A stretch of DNA of 64,000 bases from Acidobacteriota bacterium (GTDB taxonomy: Bacteria; Acidobacteriota; Terriglobia; Terriglobales; Acidobacteriaceae). The position numbers and the translations under genes were made by a program. Numbering within the stretch: the first letter of the stretch is position 1; the number at the start of each line of letters is the position of its first letter. Positions 45,951 to 53,560 of this stretch are shown in pieces. The notes under the pieces were generated by a model. It saw only the letters and a program-made list of their open reading frames with translations. It was not told where the DNA came from and did no database searches. The DNA lies in the NCBI GenBank assembly GCA_021792135.1, contig JAJYVF010000010.1, forward strand, positions 62,001 through 126,000, written 5' to 3'.

Positions 45951-47378
45951 TTCTTCAGTTTTGACCCTCTTTGCAATCAGATCGAATGGCTTTCTGTAGG
46001 TGGGATAAAGACTTACGCCATCGATGGAGCAGTTCAAAAGTACTTTTCGGAGCAGGTCGGCCTGTTCCGCGGGTTTTCGCGTAAGGTACAGAAAATAGGC
46101 CTTGTTTGCGAGTTCTAAAATCCTTTTCGCATCCAGCAGCCGATCGGAGTCCGTAGTCTGATTCAGAGCGGTAATCTGCCCCTCAACCCGCAATTCTTCA
46201 GCGTGCCATTCGGCCCGTTTTCGGTTCCAGAATTCCTCTGTGATTTTCCCGTCGAGCTTGTCCTCGTAAGCCTGATCCATTCGCCGATGAATCGCCTCCA
46301 CGTCCCGTTCAAGACGAGCACGTATGCTTGCTGATTCCCGGGACAGTTTTTGCTGATCCTGCTGGAGCGAACTTTCGATGGTATGTATCACCTCGTCAGG
46401 GATGTGGACGTCCCTCAGTACGTCCCCCATACGTGCAGCGAGTTCCTCTTCCCGGAACCGGGGAAGATCGCAGGGACCCTTGTATCCGCTGCAACGGTAG
46501 TACACGTACTTTCCTTTTTTCACTTCTGCGGTGACGGTGCATCCGTCATGGGCACACGTGAGCATCTTTTTGAACGCGATTTGGTGCTTCCCGTACTTTC
46601 CTTTGCCCCCGCCGCGGATGAGGCGCTGGACGTCCTCGAACGTCCCCACAGAAATCAGCGGGACGTGCGTACCCCGGTACTGCTCTCCCCTCCACATGAA
46701 GAGGCCGATGTAAACCGGGTTCGTCAAGACGGTATGCAGGTACGCTCTGTTGATGTACGTCCCGAACTCTTTCCGAATTGTTTTCTGGAGAGTGCTCAGG
46801 GAGTACGTCCCGGTGACGTACCTCTCAAAAGCGAACTTCACAATCCGCGATTTCTCGGGGTGTACATCGATGTTCCGGGTCGTCCGGTTGTTCTGATACC
46901 CGTACGGGGCACGTCCGGGGTAGATGCCCTGTTCGGCCTTCTCCCGCATCCCCTTGATGACCTCTTCTCGCAGATTGTCGGAATAGAACTTCGAAGATAC
47001 GAGTTCGATACCGTGCATGAATTTCGTCTGCGCACGTGCGTCCTTCGAGAGGACAGATCCGGACTTGACGAAGATCACCTCCAAGTCCAGCTCATCCAGC
47101 AGTACCTGATCTTTGAAGTTGCGGGTCAGACGGTCTGTCTTCTCGACAAGAATCATGCGGCATTCATTTGAGCGACGGAAGAATTCGAGCATCTTCCCGA
47201 ACTCCTTTCGCCCTGTACTCTTCGCCGATTCGATATCGACAAACTCACGTGTGATTTCGATGCGATTCTTCTCCGCAAACGTGTGCAGCAGGCGCACCTG
47301 TGCATCAATCGAATATCCTTCCTGCTGCTGCTCGCGGCTCGATACACGCGCATAAAGAACGGCTGTGCGCACGCTCAT
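45885..47378 (-). CDS. Large serine recombinase (integrase)
   Basis: A protein of 497 aa. The resolvase-like catalytic domain (residues 1-145) begins VRTAVLYARVSSREQQQEGY with catalytic Ser13 and contains LVEKTDRLTRNFKDQVLLDE. The recombinase domain is at about 160-260 (APYGYQNNRTTRNIDVHPEK, AYLHTVLTNPVYIGLFMW), followed by a zinc ribbon (LTCAHDGCTV...YYRCSGYKGPC) and a coiled coil (about 330-410). The C-terminal end RADLNCRPLAPQASALPG is translated from the antisense of tRNA-Pro. It should integrate and excise the element, using the tRNA as attB. Serine integrases rarely overlap tRNA genes in this way. The ATG overlaps the previous gene by four bases. Confidence 0.92.
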   Translation of the reverse strand: MSVRTAVLYARVSSREQQQEGYSIDAQVRLLHTFAEKNRIEITREFVDIESAKSTGRKEFGKMLEFFRRSNECRMILVEKTDRLTRNFKDQVLLDELDLEVIFVKSGSVLSKDARAQTKFMHGIELVSSKFYSDNLREEVIKGMREKAEQGIYPGRAPYGYQNNRTTRNIDVHPEKSRIVKFAFERYVTGTYSLSTLQKTIRKEFGTYINRAYLHTVLTNPVYIGLFMWRGEQYRGTHVPLISVGTFEDVQRLIRGGGKGKYGKHQIAFKKMLTCAHDGCTVTAEVKKGKYVYYRCSGYKGPCDLPRFREEELAARMGDVLRDVHIPDEVIHTIESSLQQDQQKLSRESASIRARLERDVEAIHRRMDQAYEDKLDGKITEEFWNRKRAEWHAEELRVEGQITALNQTTDSDRLLDAKRILELANKAYFLYLTRKPAEQADLLRKVLLNCSIDGVSLYPTYRKPFDLIAKRVKTEEWSGRADLNCRPLAPQASALPG

Positions 47379-47560
47379 TTGGTTTCCTTCGCCCCTTTAC
47401 GCTTGTCGGCCTGTTTCGCCCAGCGTGTCTGGACAGCTTTCCGTGCCTGTTCAGATCTCTGTTCGGGGCTGAGGTTGGCTGCACGTTTGCGTCCGCCCAT
47501 GCTCCCGGTTTTTCGAAAAAATTCGAGCGCCGATTCGGGAAGAGGATTTCGCCTTTTCAT
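47375..47560 (-). CDS. Small basic element-borne protein (61 aa)
   Basis: MKRRNPLPESALEFFRKTGS, then MGGRKRAANLSPEQRSEQAR and KAVQTRWAKQADKRKG. The GGRKRAA..LSPE.R...ARKA...RW phrase recurs in small basic proteins of plasmids and phages, whose function I do not know; a role in DNA binding or recombination control is plausible. It is sandwiched between the Rep-like gene and the recombinase with near-zero gaps. Confidence 0.65.
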   Translation of the reverse strand: MKRRNPLPESALEFFRKTGSMGGRKRAANLSPEQRSEQARKAVQTRWAKQADKRKGAKETK

Positions 47561-47562
47561 AC

Positions 47563-48600
47563 TTAGGGTGTCAGTATACTCCAGCTCTCTTTGTTCGAAT
47601 CAGGATTTGAAAGGGAATCGAATCCGTTGCGCTTCTCGACAGAACCATCGATCTGCATCTGAACAGATCTGCGATACGAATCCAGAACCGAATCCACGCT
47701 CAGTTCCGTGGAGGCCTTTTCCTCTGACAAATACGCATCAAGATCATCAAAAATTCGTTTTGCGTTACGGTCCCGATTGAGCATTGCTCGGGCTTGTTGG
47801 TAGCCGAAACGCTCAATGTAATCCCGTAATCCGGCCAGTTTCAGGGATCTTGCTGCTCCTACCCGTGCCGGGTCAGGAAATGGGATTTTTCCGCGAATTA
47901 CCTCCACGTTCGCAAACGGGTTGAACGCCGCTGCATTTCGCAGTCGTCCGAAGGTGGCCAATTCCTCGGGAATTCGCCCGCCCCCGGCCTGCCGTTCCAC
48001 GCGTGTAAGAGTCACATTTTCGGAGAAGCCGAACAAATCCTCGAAGGTCGGGAGATCCGCATCCTGGATTACCCGCTTGAGAATTTCCGGCATCCGGGCT
48101 TTGCACTCCGCAACCTTGTCGTAGACCCGTACACAATTCGGAGCCCGCCCGTACCGGAAATACTCCAGGCGCCGCTTTCCAATTTCTTCGTAGTCACGTT
48201 CGCCAATCGCGATTGCGGACCGCTTCAGCTTCACCCGCAGCGACTCGTGCATGTGCACGAGCGGTATTCCGTACATATCGGCGGCCAGATCCAGCCGCAG
48301 CAATTCGAGCGGGGCTGGTTCGACGTCGAACACGCCTACGATGATCTTTCCCATTTGCTCCAGCGACTTGTCCGCCGTATCGAATATCTCGATTTTGTGA
48401 TTCTTCGGCCCGCGATGTTTGAAATACGCGTGGAGAACCGCATCGACTCCAAAAGGACGGAGATCAACCACTCCCTGATAATGCCGGGATGGCTTGATTG
48501 AACTGCTGAAGCTGGCGTAGCGAACTTCCTTCGGAAGAAACCGGAATTCGGGCTGGAAGCTGGCGCTGTAGGGGACTTTTACATCCAGCTTGTCGATCAC
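47563..48600 (-). CDS. Putative replication initiation protein (Rep_trans/gene II-like)
   Basis: A protein of 345 aa starting GTG (MIDKLDVKVPYSASFQPEFR) with GGGGGA 6 bases upstream. Rep-like blocks: LELLRLDLAADMYGIPLVHM, KRRLEYFRYGRAPNCVRVYD then KVAE (the RVYDK..E motif), and LTRVERQAGGGRIPEEL. These resemble single-strand-nicking initiators of filamentous phages and rolling-circle plasmids, though I could not place the catalytic Tyr with certainty. If right, the element can replicate as a circle after excision. Two hairpins sit in its upstream leader (48628-48677). Confidence 0.6.
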   Translation of the reverse strand: MIDKLDVKVPYSASFQPEFRFLPKEVRYASFSSSIKPSRHYQGVVDLRPFGVDAVLHAYFKHRGPKNHKIEIFDTADKSLEQMGKIIVGVFDVEPAPLELLRLDLAADMYGIPLVHMHESLRVKLKRSAIAIGERDYEEIGKRRLEYFRYGRAPNCVRVYDKVAECKARMPEILKRVIQDADLPTFEDLFGFSENVTLTRVERQAGGGRIPEELATFGRLRNAAAFNPFANVEVIRGKIPFPDPARVGAARSLKLAGLRDYIERFGYQQARAMLNRDRNAKRIFDDLDAYLSEEKASTELSVDSVLDSYRRSVQMQIDGSVEKRNGFDSLSNPDSNKESWSILTP

Positions 48601-48627
48601 AGCCGGTCCCCCGTTCGGGAGAGGCCT

Positions 48628-48677
48628 GCGTCAAATTGACGCGAGTTGCTGGCTGTTAGACAAGGCCTGCAACTCGC
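48628..48677. repeat. Overlapping hairpins upstream of the Rep-like gene, possible nick origin
   Basis: GCGTCA AAT TGACGC (48628-48642) overlaps GCGAGTTGC (48641-48649), paired with GCAACTCGC (48669-48677) across 19 bases. Structured DNA just upstream of a Rep gene is where a rolling-circle origin or Rep operator is often found; neither is proven. Confidence 0.5.
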
Positions 48678-48752
48678 TGCGGCCGCCGTTGCGGGTTGGT
48701 GGCCCTCTGCCTCCGGAGATCCGCGCCGAGCGGTTGCAGAGGCGAATGCAAT

Positions 48753-48929
48753 ATGGATTGCGCGCGTTATAAAGCGCCTCAGGCGCGTTTCTGCGCCCCA
48801 AGGACAGGGAAGATATCGTATATGGCAAGGAGGAGCTCCGCAGGGCGTTATAACCCGGTAATGAAAGTCAGATTGAAGTGCAACCGAGCAGTTGCGGGGG
48901 CGTTCGCCCGACGTAGGCGTCGCCGCTAA
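48753..48929 (+). CDS. Small Arg-rich ORF (58 aa or 35 aa)
   Basis: From ATG 48753 the frame reads MDCARYKAPQARFCAPRTGK; an internal ATG at 48822 gives MARRSSAGRYNPVMKVRLKC then NRAVAGAFARRRRRR. The tail is almost pure Arg, a DNA-binding-like composition. The ribosome site is weak (GGCGA). It is opposite to the Rep-like gene, and a palindrome GCGCCT C AGGCGC lies inside it (48774-48786). It may be a phage-like DNA-binding peptide or a chance frame. Confidence 0.3.
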   Translation: MDCARYKAPQARFCAPRTGKISYMARRSSAGRYNPVMKVRLKCNRAVAGAFARRRRRR

Positions 48930-49406
48930 TCGCCGGCGGCTACATGGTGGGTTTTCCATGTGTCTCCCGATCCCAGCGATCTAATGTGAGGAAGAATTCA
49001 AGCAGTGGCCGGATTGTGCAATCGCTCAGAAGGGGACCAAAGCCGAACTCCGTTACTCCATCCAGGTCCGCTGTGTCCGCGGCCTCCGTGCCCGGCGCTG
49101 CGCGCCGGGGAAGAGTGGCGGGGCTCTGCCCCGCACCCCGCCCAGTTTTAGACTGAGAGAGCCCCGCTTCGCGGGACTCGCCTTTACCCGAACGACACAC
49201 CCCGGCGTCGTGGCAAGAGGATGGACAAGCCGCTGGCTTTCGGCCAGCCGTCACTGCATGTGTAGGCTGTCTCAGCCCCGGAACGGACTGGTGAACCGTT
49301 GCCCCGGATTGTGGTCCAGCCGCACTGCGCTTGTCCATACGCCCCAATCTGCGGTAACCAATCCGCCTTTAAAAGTGGGCACGACTTTGGCAGAGGGAGT
49401 GCCAGA
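48930..49406 (+). other. 477-bp spacer between the element genes and the HTH gene
   Basis: No supported frame. It contains three consecutive G/C hairpins at 49091-49175 and otherwise mixed-composition text. It could hold the right attachment site, but I could not recognise a tRNA-like repeat. Confidence 0.45.
49091..49175. repeat. Three tandem hairpins
   Basis: CCCGGCGC TGC GCGCCGGG (49091-49109), GCGGGGC TCT GCCCCGC (49118-49134), CCCGC TTC GCGGG (49163-49175). All have 3-base loops. They sit upstream of the HTH gene, with no T-runs. Confidence 0.7.
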
Positions 49407-49964
49407 ATGGGGCGGTGGGATTTTGGCGGAGGCTCAGTGGACGAAAAGAGGCGCGAGGAGTTTGTCGTGGCCGTCGAGCAAATGGCGATACGGCTTGGGG
49501 CGAAGTCTTACGAAAAAGGACTGGACCAGGCGATCAGGTTGGTCTCGTGTCTGCTGCAGCTCATGGAGTCAATACGCACGAAAGAGGCATTGCGAACCGC
49601 ACTGGATTCCCTGGAAACGCCCACGAAGAGCGAAGAGCGGAAGATTCTCTTCGCTCTTCGCTATATGCCCCATTTCCTTCGGATTACCTCCGGGCTTGCC
49701 ATCACCAAATTTCTCACTCCTCTACCGGCATTTGCCCCAGGACGTCCGCAAAGAATGACCGCGGAAGAAGGCGAAAAGCTGCTCAATTTCATTAGCGGAC
49801 TGCATCGACAGGGCGTGCCGCTGGGTATCGCCAAGCAGCGGGCGGCAGCGCGTTTCCATTGCAGCGTTCGCACTGTCGAAAGGCTGTGGGGAGAGAGGGG
49901 AGAGCCCCGCGAGGATTGCGCGACTCCGGAGGAGATAAAAGAATGGATTTCTACGGAAATCTAA
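49407..49964 (+). CDS. HTH protein of unknown function next to the CRISPR locus
   Basis: A protein of 185 aa, start ATG with GGGAG 7 bases upstream. The N-terminal part is helical (VVAVEQMAIRLGAKSYEKGL, LVSCLLQLMESIRTKEALRT). The C-terminal region carries a helix-turn-helix: GIAKQRAAARFHCSVRTVER then LWGERGEP. It might be a regulator of the mobile element or of the adjacent cas9/tracrRNA region; nothing shows which. It ends 76 bases before the tracrRNA 3' hairpin. I do not recognise a family. Confidence 0.6.
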   Translation: MGRWDFGGGSVDEKRREEFVVAVEQMAIRLGAKSYEKGLDQAIRLVSCLLQLMESIRTKEALRTALDSLETPTKSEERKILFALRYMPHFLRITSGLAITKFLTPLPAFAPGRPQRMTAEEGEKLLNFISGLHRQGVPLGIAKQRAAARFHCSVRTVERLWGERGEPREDCATPEEIKEWISTEI

Positions 49965-50035
49965 GCCAGGAAAAGCACTTCTGGCTTGATTGGGAAAGAG
50001 GAATGTCTGTGGTCAACCACCGCAGTATTCGCAAA

Positions 50036-50141
50036 TACACGAACGCCCCGTTTCCGGGGCGTTCAACGGTTACGGATATCCGATACCGTACGACGAAAGC
50101 TTACTGAGAAACAGCCGAGCAATCGCCGCTCACGTACACTG
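50036..50141 (-). ncRNA. Predicted tracrRNA of the type II-C system
   Basis: Minus strand. The 5' part (50140-50121) is identical to 20 bases of the plus-strand repeat. The next 18 bases (50120-50103) match the rest of the repeat with a few changes and a short bulge. As RNA paired to a minus-strand crRNA, nearly all changed positions become G.U pairs, so the whole repeat can pair. Downstream come a nexus-like part with ACGGT/ACCGT arms (50066-50089) and a strong stem GAACGCCCC / GGGGCGTTC (50041-50064), followed by GTGTATTT, a probable 3' end. About 105 nt, divergent from cas9. A TTGACA/TAGAAA promoter sits immediately upstream. Prediction from sequence, not measured. Confidence 0.82.
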
Positions 50142-50148
50142 CTATACT
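50140..50148 (+). promoter_or_regulatory. Possible cas9 extended -10 element
   Basis: TGCTATACT on the plus strand, 44 bases before the cas9 ATG, fits an extended -10 (TGnTATAAT-like). No good -35 is present, as is common for extended -10 promoters. It overlaps the start of the tracrRNA and its -10. Confidence 0.45.
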
Positions 50149-50176
50149 TTCTACCTCCCCCAATCTGAAGTGTCAA
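50148..50176 (-). promoter_or_regulatory. tracrRNA promoter
   Basis: On the minus strand TTGACA (50171-50176), exactly 17 bases, TAGAAA (50148-50153). The expected start is 6-8 bases further, at about 50140-50142, the first base of the anti-repeat. The -35 lies 15 bases before the cas9 start codon. Confidence 0.65.
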
Positions 50177-50191
50177 TGGAAAGTTGGGGCC

Positions 50192-53100
50192 ATGGCGACC
50201 GACGGTGATGCTGCGCAGCGGTACGTGTTAGGAATTGACCTCGGCAGTGCCTCTTTGGGCTGGGCTGCAGTTCGGCTGGCGCACGACGGCACACCTTCGA
50301 CGCTCTTGCGTGCCGGAGTCCGCATCTTCGATCCGGCGGTTAGTGGTGACATTGAGAAAGGCCAGGATGAGTCCAATGCCGTAGCACGGCGGTCGGCCCG
50401 TCTCATTCGCAGGCAACTGCGCCGCAGGGTTGCACGCCAGCGGGAACTCTTTCGTTTGCTCCAGCACCATCACCTGTTGCCCCGCTATGAAGGCGTAGAA
50501 ACAAATGCATCGGAACAGCGCCATGCTGTATTGAATTCGCTGGACCGGGAAATCTCAGCCAAGTGGTCCACGGCTGAAGGTAACCAGGCGACTACCGCAA
50601 TCGAACTGCCGATGTACCTTCTGCGCAAATGCGCGCTCTACAACCCACTAGAGCCGTTTGAAATCGGGCGCATCCTCTATCACCTGAGCCAGCGCCGCGG
50701 CTACCGATCAAACAGAAAGGAAAAGGCTGGAAGGCAGGATAACTCCGCAAAGGAAAAGAAGAAGGATGACCTCGGCCAGGTCGAGGGGGAAATTGATGCC
50801 TTGGTACACGAAATGCGCCGTGCAGAAGCTCGCACTCTTGGCGAGTATTTCGCGTCCCTGAATCCACATGAGCAAAAGGTGCGGCGCCGCTGGGCCAGCC
50901 GAAAAATGTATGAAGATGAGTTTGCCGAAATCTGGCATAAGCAGGCGGCCTACCATCCGGAGATACTCACGGAGGAACTGCGCAGAGACATCAAGCACCT
51001 CCTCTTCTACCAGCGTCCCATTAAAGAGCAAGCGCACCTGATTGGCAGATGCGAACTGGAGCGCGACGAACGGCGCGCAGCCTGGGCAACGCTTGACGCC
51101 CAGCAGTTCCGTGTACTCCAGAAGCTGAATGACCTGGAACTCGTGTATCCGGGCCAAGTCGCCGGCGTGCGTCTCACGCCAGAACAGCGCCAGATTGTCA
51201 AGGAGTTGCTTCAAAACGCCGCTGAGGTTTCGTTCAAGAAGATCCGGAAAGCGCTTGGTCTGCCGGAAAATATAGGATTCAATCTCCAGAGAGGCGGTGA
51301 AACCCGTCTGAAGGGCAACCTTACAAACAGCCACATGGCCGAAGTATTTGGGCTCCATTGGGCCATGATGTCCGACGAGGAAAAGAAGCAGGTGGTTGAG
51401 GACTGGCGAACTATAGAACGCGAAGAGTCGCTCATCCGGCGAGCCATCGATCATTGGAAGCTGGATGACGCTGGCGCGAGATGCTTCGCGACGCGGCCTG
51501 CGCCAGCCGGATATTGTTCCCTCTCTCGAAAGGCGATCCGGAAACTGATGCCCCTGATGGAAGCGGGGAAGCGCTTCAAAGAGGCCGAAGCCGAACTATA
51601 CAGCAGTCGATTTTCCGGCGGACGCGTGCACGACCGCATTCCTCCTGTTCGACAGGTGCTCACGAGCCTGCGAAATCCAGCTATTGAGCGGGCGCTCACC
51701 GAACTCCGTAAGGTTGTGAACGCGCTCATTGGGCAATACGACAAGCCTGCCCAGATCCGAATTGAACTCGCGCGCGATCTAAAGGAGCCAAGAAAAGAGC
51801 GCGCACAGGCGGTACGAACGATTCGGGACCGCGAGAAAGAACGCAATACCGCAAAGGCGAAGCTGCTTCGAGAATGCGTCATTCACCATCCTTCTCGCCC
51901 CGACATCGAAAAGGCACTTCTGTGGGAGGAGTGCCAGGGAGAGTGCCCTTACACGGGCAGGAGATTCCCTTTCTCGTCGCTGTTTGGCCAGAATCCTCCC
52001 ATGCAGGTGGAACACATCATTCCCTTCAGCCGCATTCCTGACGACTCTTTCCAGAACAAGACGCTCTGTGCCGTCGAAGAGAACCAATACAAGACCAACC
52101 GCACGCCTTTTCAAGCCTATGGGGGAACGCCTCAATACGAAGAAATCCTGAATCGTGTGCGCAACTGGAAACGGCAGATTTACAGCGACAGCATGGTTCG
52201 GAACGACAAGCTAAAAGCCAAGGGAGACGGAAGGCTTGCGAATCCCGGCAAATTGCGGCGTTTCGAATTGCGAACCACTGAAGAGCTGGACGGGTTTAAG
52301 GACCGCCAATTGAACGATACGCGCTACGCAAGCAAGCTTGCCTGCGAGCTGGTCGGGACTCTCTACGGCGGGCGGGATGTGCAGCGTGACACAGGCGCTC
52401 AGCGCGTAGTCTACGCCTCATCGGGCATGGTAACCTGGAGGCTTCGCAAGAGCTGGGGTTTGGATGCCCTTCTTGGTGAGTCTGCACCATCCTCAAATGG
52501 GTCAAAGAGCGGGAAATCACGCGCCGATCACCGCCACCATGCAATAGATGCGATCACCATCGCTCTCAGCGAACCGAAGCTCATCGCGGCTCTGAGCCGA
52601 GCCAACTCGCAGGATCCCTATTGGCCGCAGAATGGCCACACGGCTCCCAGAATTCAGGCCCCCTGGCCAGATTTCGTGGCATCCATCCGGCCACACATCG
52701 AGCAGCTCCTGGTGTCGCACCGTCCAGAACATCGCCTCACGGGCGCATTGCATGATGCATCAAACTACGGCCGTCCGCGCCAGGAAAACGGCAAGGAAGT
52801 GGTACATATCCGAGTTCCGGTTGCCGGAAAGAACAAAGGAGAGGGGCTAACAGCGAAGGACATCGAAAGCATTGTTGATCCGGCAGTTCGCGAAGTTGTG
52901 CGAGCCAAAGCTGCGGAGTTTGGCGGTGATTTAAGGGATTGGACTCCAAACGCGGAGCGAGACGACTGGCCTCAGCTAAAGACGAGAACGGGCAGGACAA
53001 TCCCTATCAAACGTGTTCGCCTCAAGAAGAGCCTTGCCGTCGAGACAATCGCAAAAGGAAAAGCGAATGAGCGGCAAGTAGCCGCAAACAGCGTTCATCA

Positions 53101-53560
53101 TGTTGCGATTTTCGCGGCAAGAGATCACAAAGGCCGTGATAAGTGGATCAGCGATATCGTGACAATGCTGGAAGCTGCAAACAGGCTGGAAGAAGAGAGA
53201 CGCTTGTGCAAGCAGAATCCCAACCGCAAGCCCAAACCAATCGTTCGTGGCTGGCACAGTCAGGATGAAGAGGCTGAATTTCTCTTTTTTCTGATGAAGA
53301 AGGATACCGTCCGGATCACGGTCAAAGAACAACGCCGGGTGTATCTGGTCACGAGTTTCGAAGCCGATGGAAGAATCTCGCTGGTTCCGGTCAATGCCTC
53401 CGGAAAGCGCTCAGAACAAAGAGGTGCGAAAGAACAGGAATCGCCCGTCATGATTCGGGAAAGTCTGTCATCGCTCAAGGAGAGAAGTCCTGAGAAGGTT
53501 CTGATAGATACTTTAGGACGAGTTTTTCCTGTCCGAGACAACGTGCTGCTCAAGCCATGA
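50192..53560 (+). CDS. cas9: CRISPR-associated endonuclease Cas9 (type II-C)
   Basis: A protein of 1122 aa, the short-Cas9 size. RuvC-I is YVLGIDLGSASLGWAAVRL (Asp16); the Arg-rich bridge helix is RRSARLIRRQLRRRVARQRE; RuvC-II is IRIELARDLK (Glu525). The HNH domain has CPYTGRRFPFSSL, then QVEHIIPFSRIPDDSFQNKT with His608, Asn622 and Asn631. RuvC-III is HRHHAIDAITIAL (His782/783, Asp786). All nuclease residues are present, so it should be active. The HNH dyad reads Glu-His rather than Asp-His. The C-terminal PAM-interacting part starts at about residue 890. cas1 overlaps its stop by four bases; no csn2 or cas4 follows, which defines II-C. Confidence 0.96.
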   Translation: MATDGDAAQRYVLGIDLGSASLGWAAVRLAHDGTPSTLLRAGVRIFDPAVSGDIEKGQDESNAVARRSARLIRRQLRRRVARQRELFRLLQHHHLLPRYEGVETNASEQRHAVLNSLDREISAKWSTAEGNQATTAIELPMYLLRKCALYNPLEPFEIGRILYHLSQRRGYRSNRKEKAGRQDNSAKEKKKDDLGQVEGEIDALVHEMRRAEARTLGEYFASLNPHEQKVRRRWASRKMYEDEFAEIWHKQAAYHPEILTEELRRDIKHLLFYQRPIKEQAHLIGRCELERDERRAAWATLDAQQFRVLQKLNDLELVYPGQVAGVRLTPEQRQIVKELLQNAAEVSFKKIRKALGLPENIGFNLQRGGETRLKGNLTNSHMAEVFGLHWAMMSDEEKKQVVEDWRTIEREESLIRRAIDHWKLDDAGARCFATRPAPAGYCSLSRKAIRKLMPLMEAGKRFKEAEAELYSSRFSGGRVHDRIPPVRQVLTSLRNPAIERALTELRKVVNALIGQYDKPAQIRIELARDLKEPRKERAQAVRTIRDREKERNTAKAKLLRECVIHHPSRPDIEKALLWEECQGECPYTGRRFPFSSLFGQNPPMQVEHIIPFSRIPDDSFQNKTLCAVEENQYKTNRTPFQAYGGTPQYEEILNRVRNWKRQIYSDSMVRNDKLKAKGDGRLANPGKLRRFELRTTEELDGFKDRQLNDTRYASKLACELVGTLYGGRDVQRDTGAQRVVYASSGMVTWRLRKSWGLDALLGESAPSSNGSKSGKSRADHRHHAIDAITIALSEPKLIAALSRANSQDPYWPQNGHTAPRIQAPWPDFVASIRPHIEQLLVSHRPEHRLTGALHDASNYGRPRQENGKEVVHIRVPVAGKNKGEGLTAKDIESIVDPAVREVVRAKAAEFGGDLRDWTPNAERDDWPQLKTRTGRTIPIKRVRLKKSLAVETIAKGKANERQVAANSVHHVAIFAARDHKGRDKWISDIVTMLEAANRLEEERRLCKQNPNRKPKPIVRGWHSQDEEAEFLFFLMKKDTVRITVKEQRRVYLVTSFEADGRISLVPVNASGKRSEQRGAKEQESPVMIRESLSSLKERSPEKVLIDTLGRVFPVRDNVLLKP

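Larger units (their letters stand above)
45885..48600 (-). mobile_element. Mini integrative element at tRNA-Pro; right end unknown
   Basis: Three minus-strand genes form a unit: Rep-like (48600-47563), a 61-aa basic protein and a large serine recombinase, with gaps of 2 bases and an ATGA overlap. Composition is clearly less G/C rich than the chromosomal genes. The recombinase stop lies inside the tRNA, so the left junction is within 45885-45950. I searched by eye for a second copy of the tRNA 3' end to the right (up to 56.9 kb) and found none longer than 9 bases, so the right boundary is not located. The HTH gene and the CRISPR system may or may not belong to it. Confidence 0.6.

Noticed and set aside
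50121-50190. tracrRNA on the plus strand, reading into cas9
   Set aside because: Pairing with a plus-strand crRNA would turn the diverged positions into A.C mismatches, and no terminator-like hairpin follows before the cas9 start.
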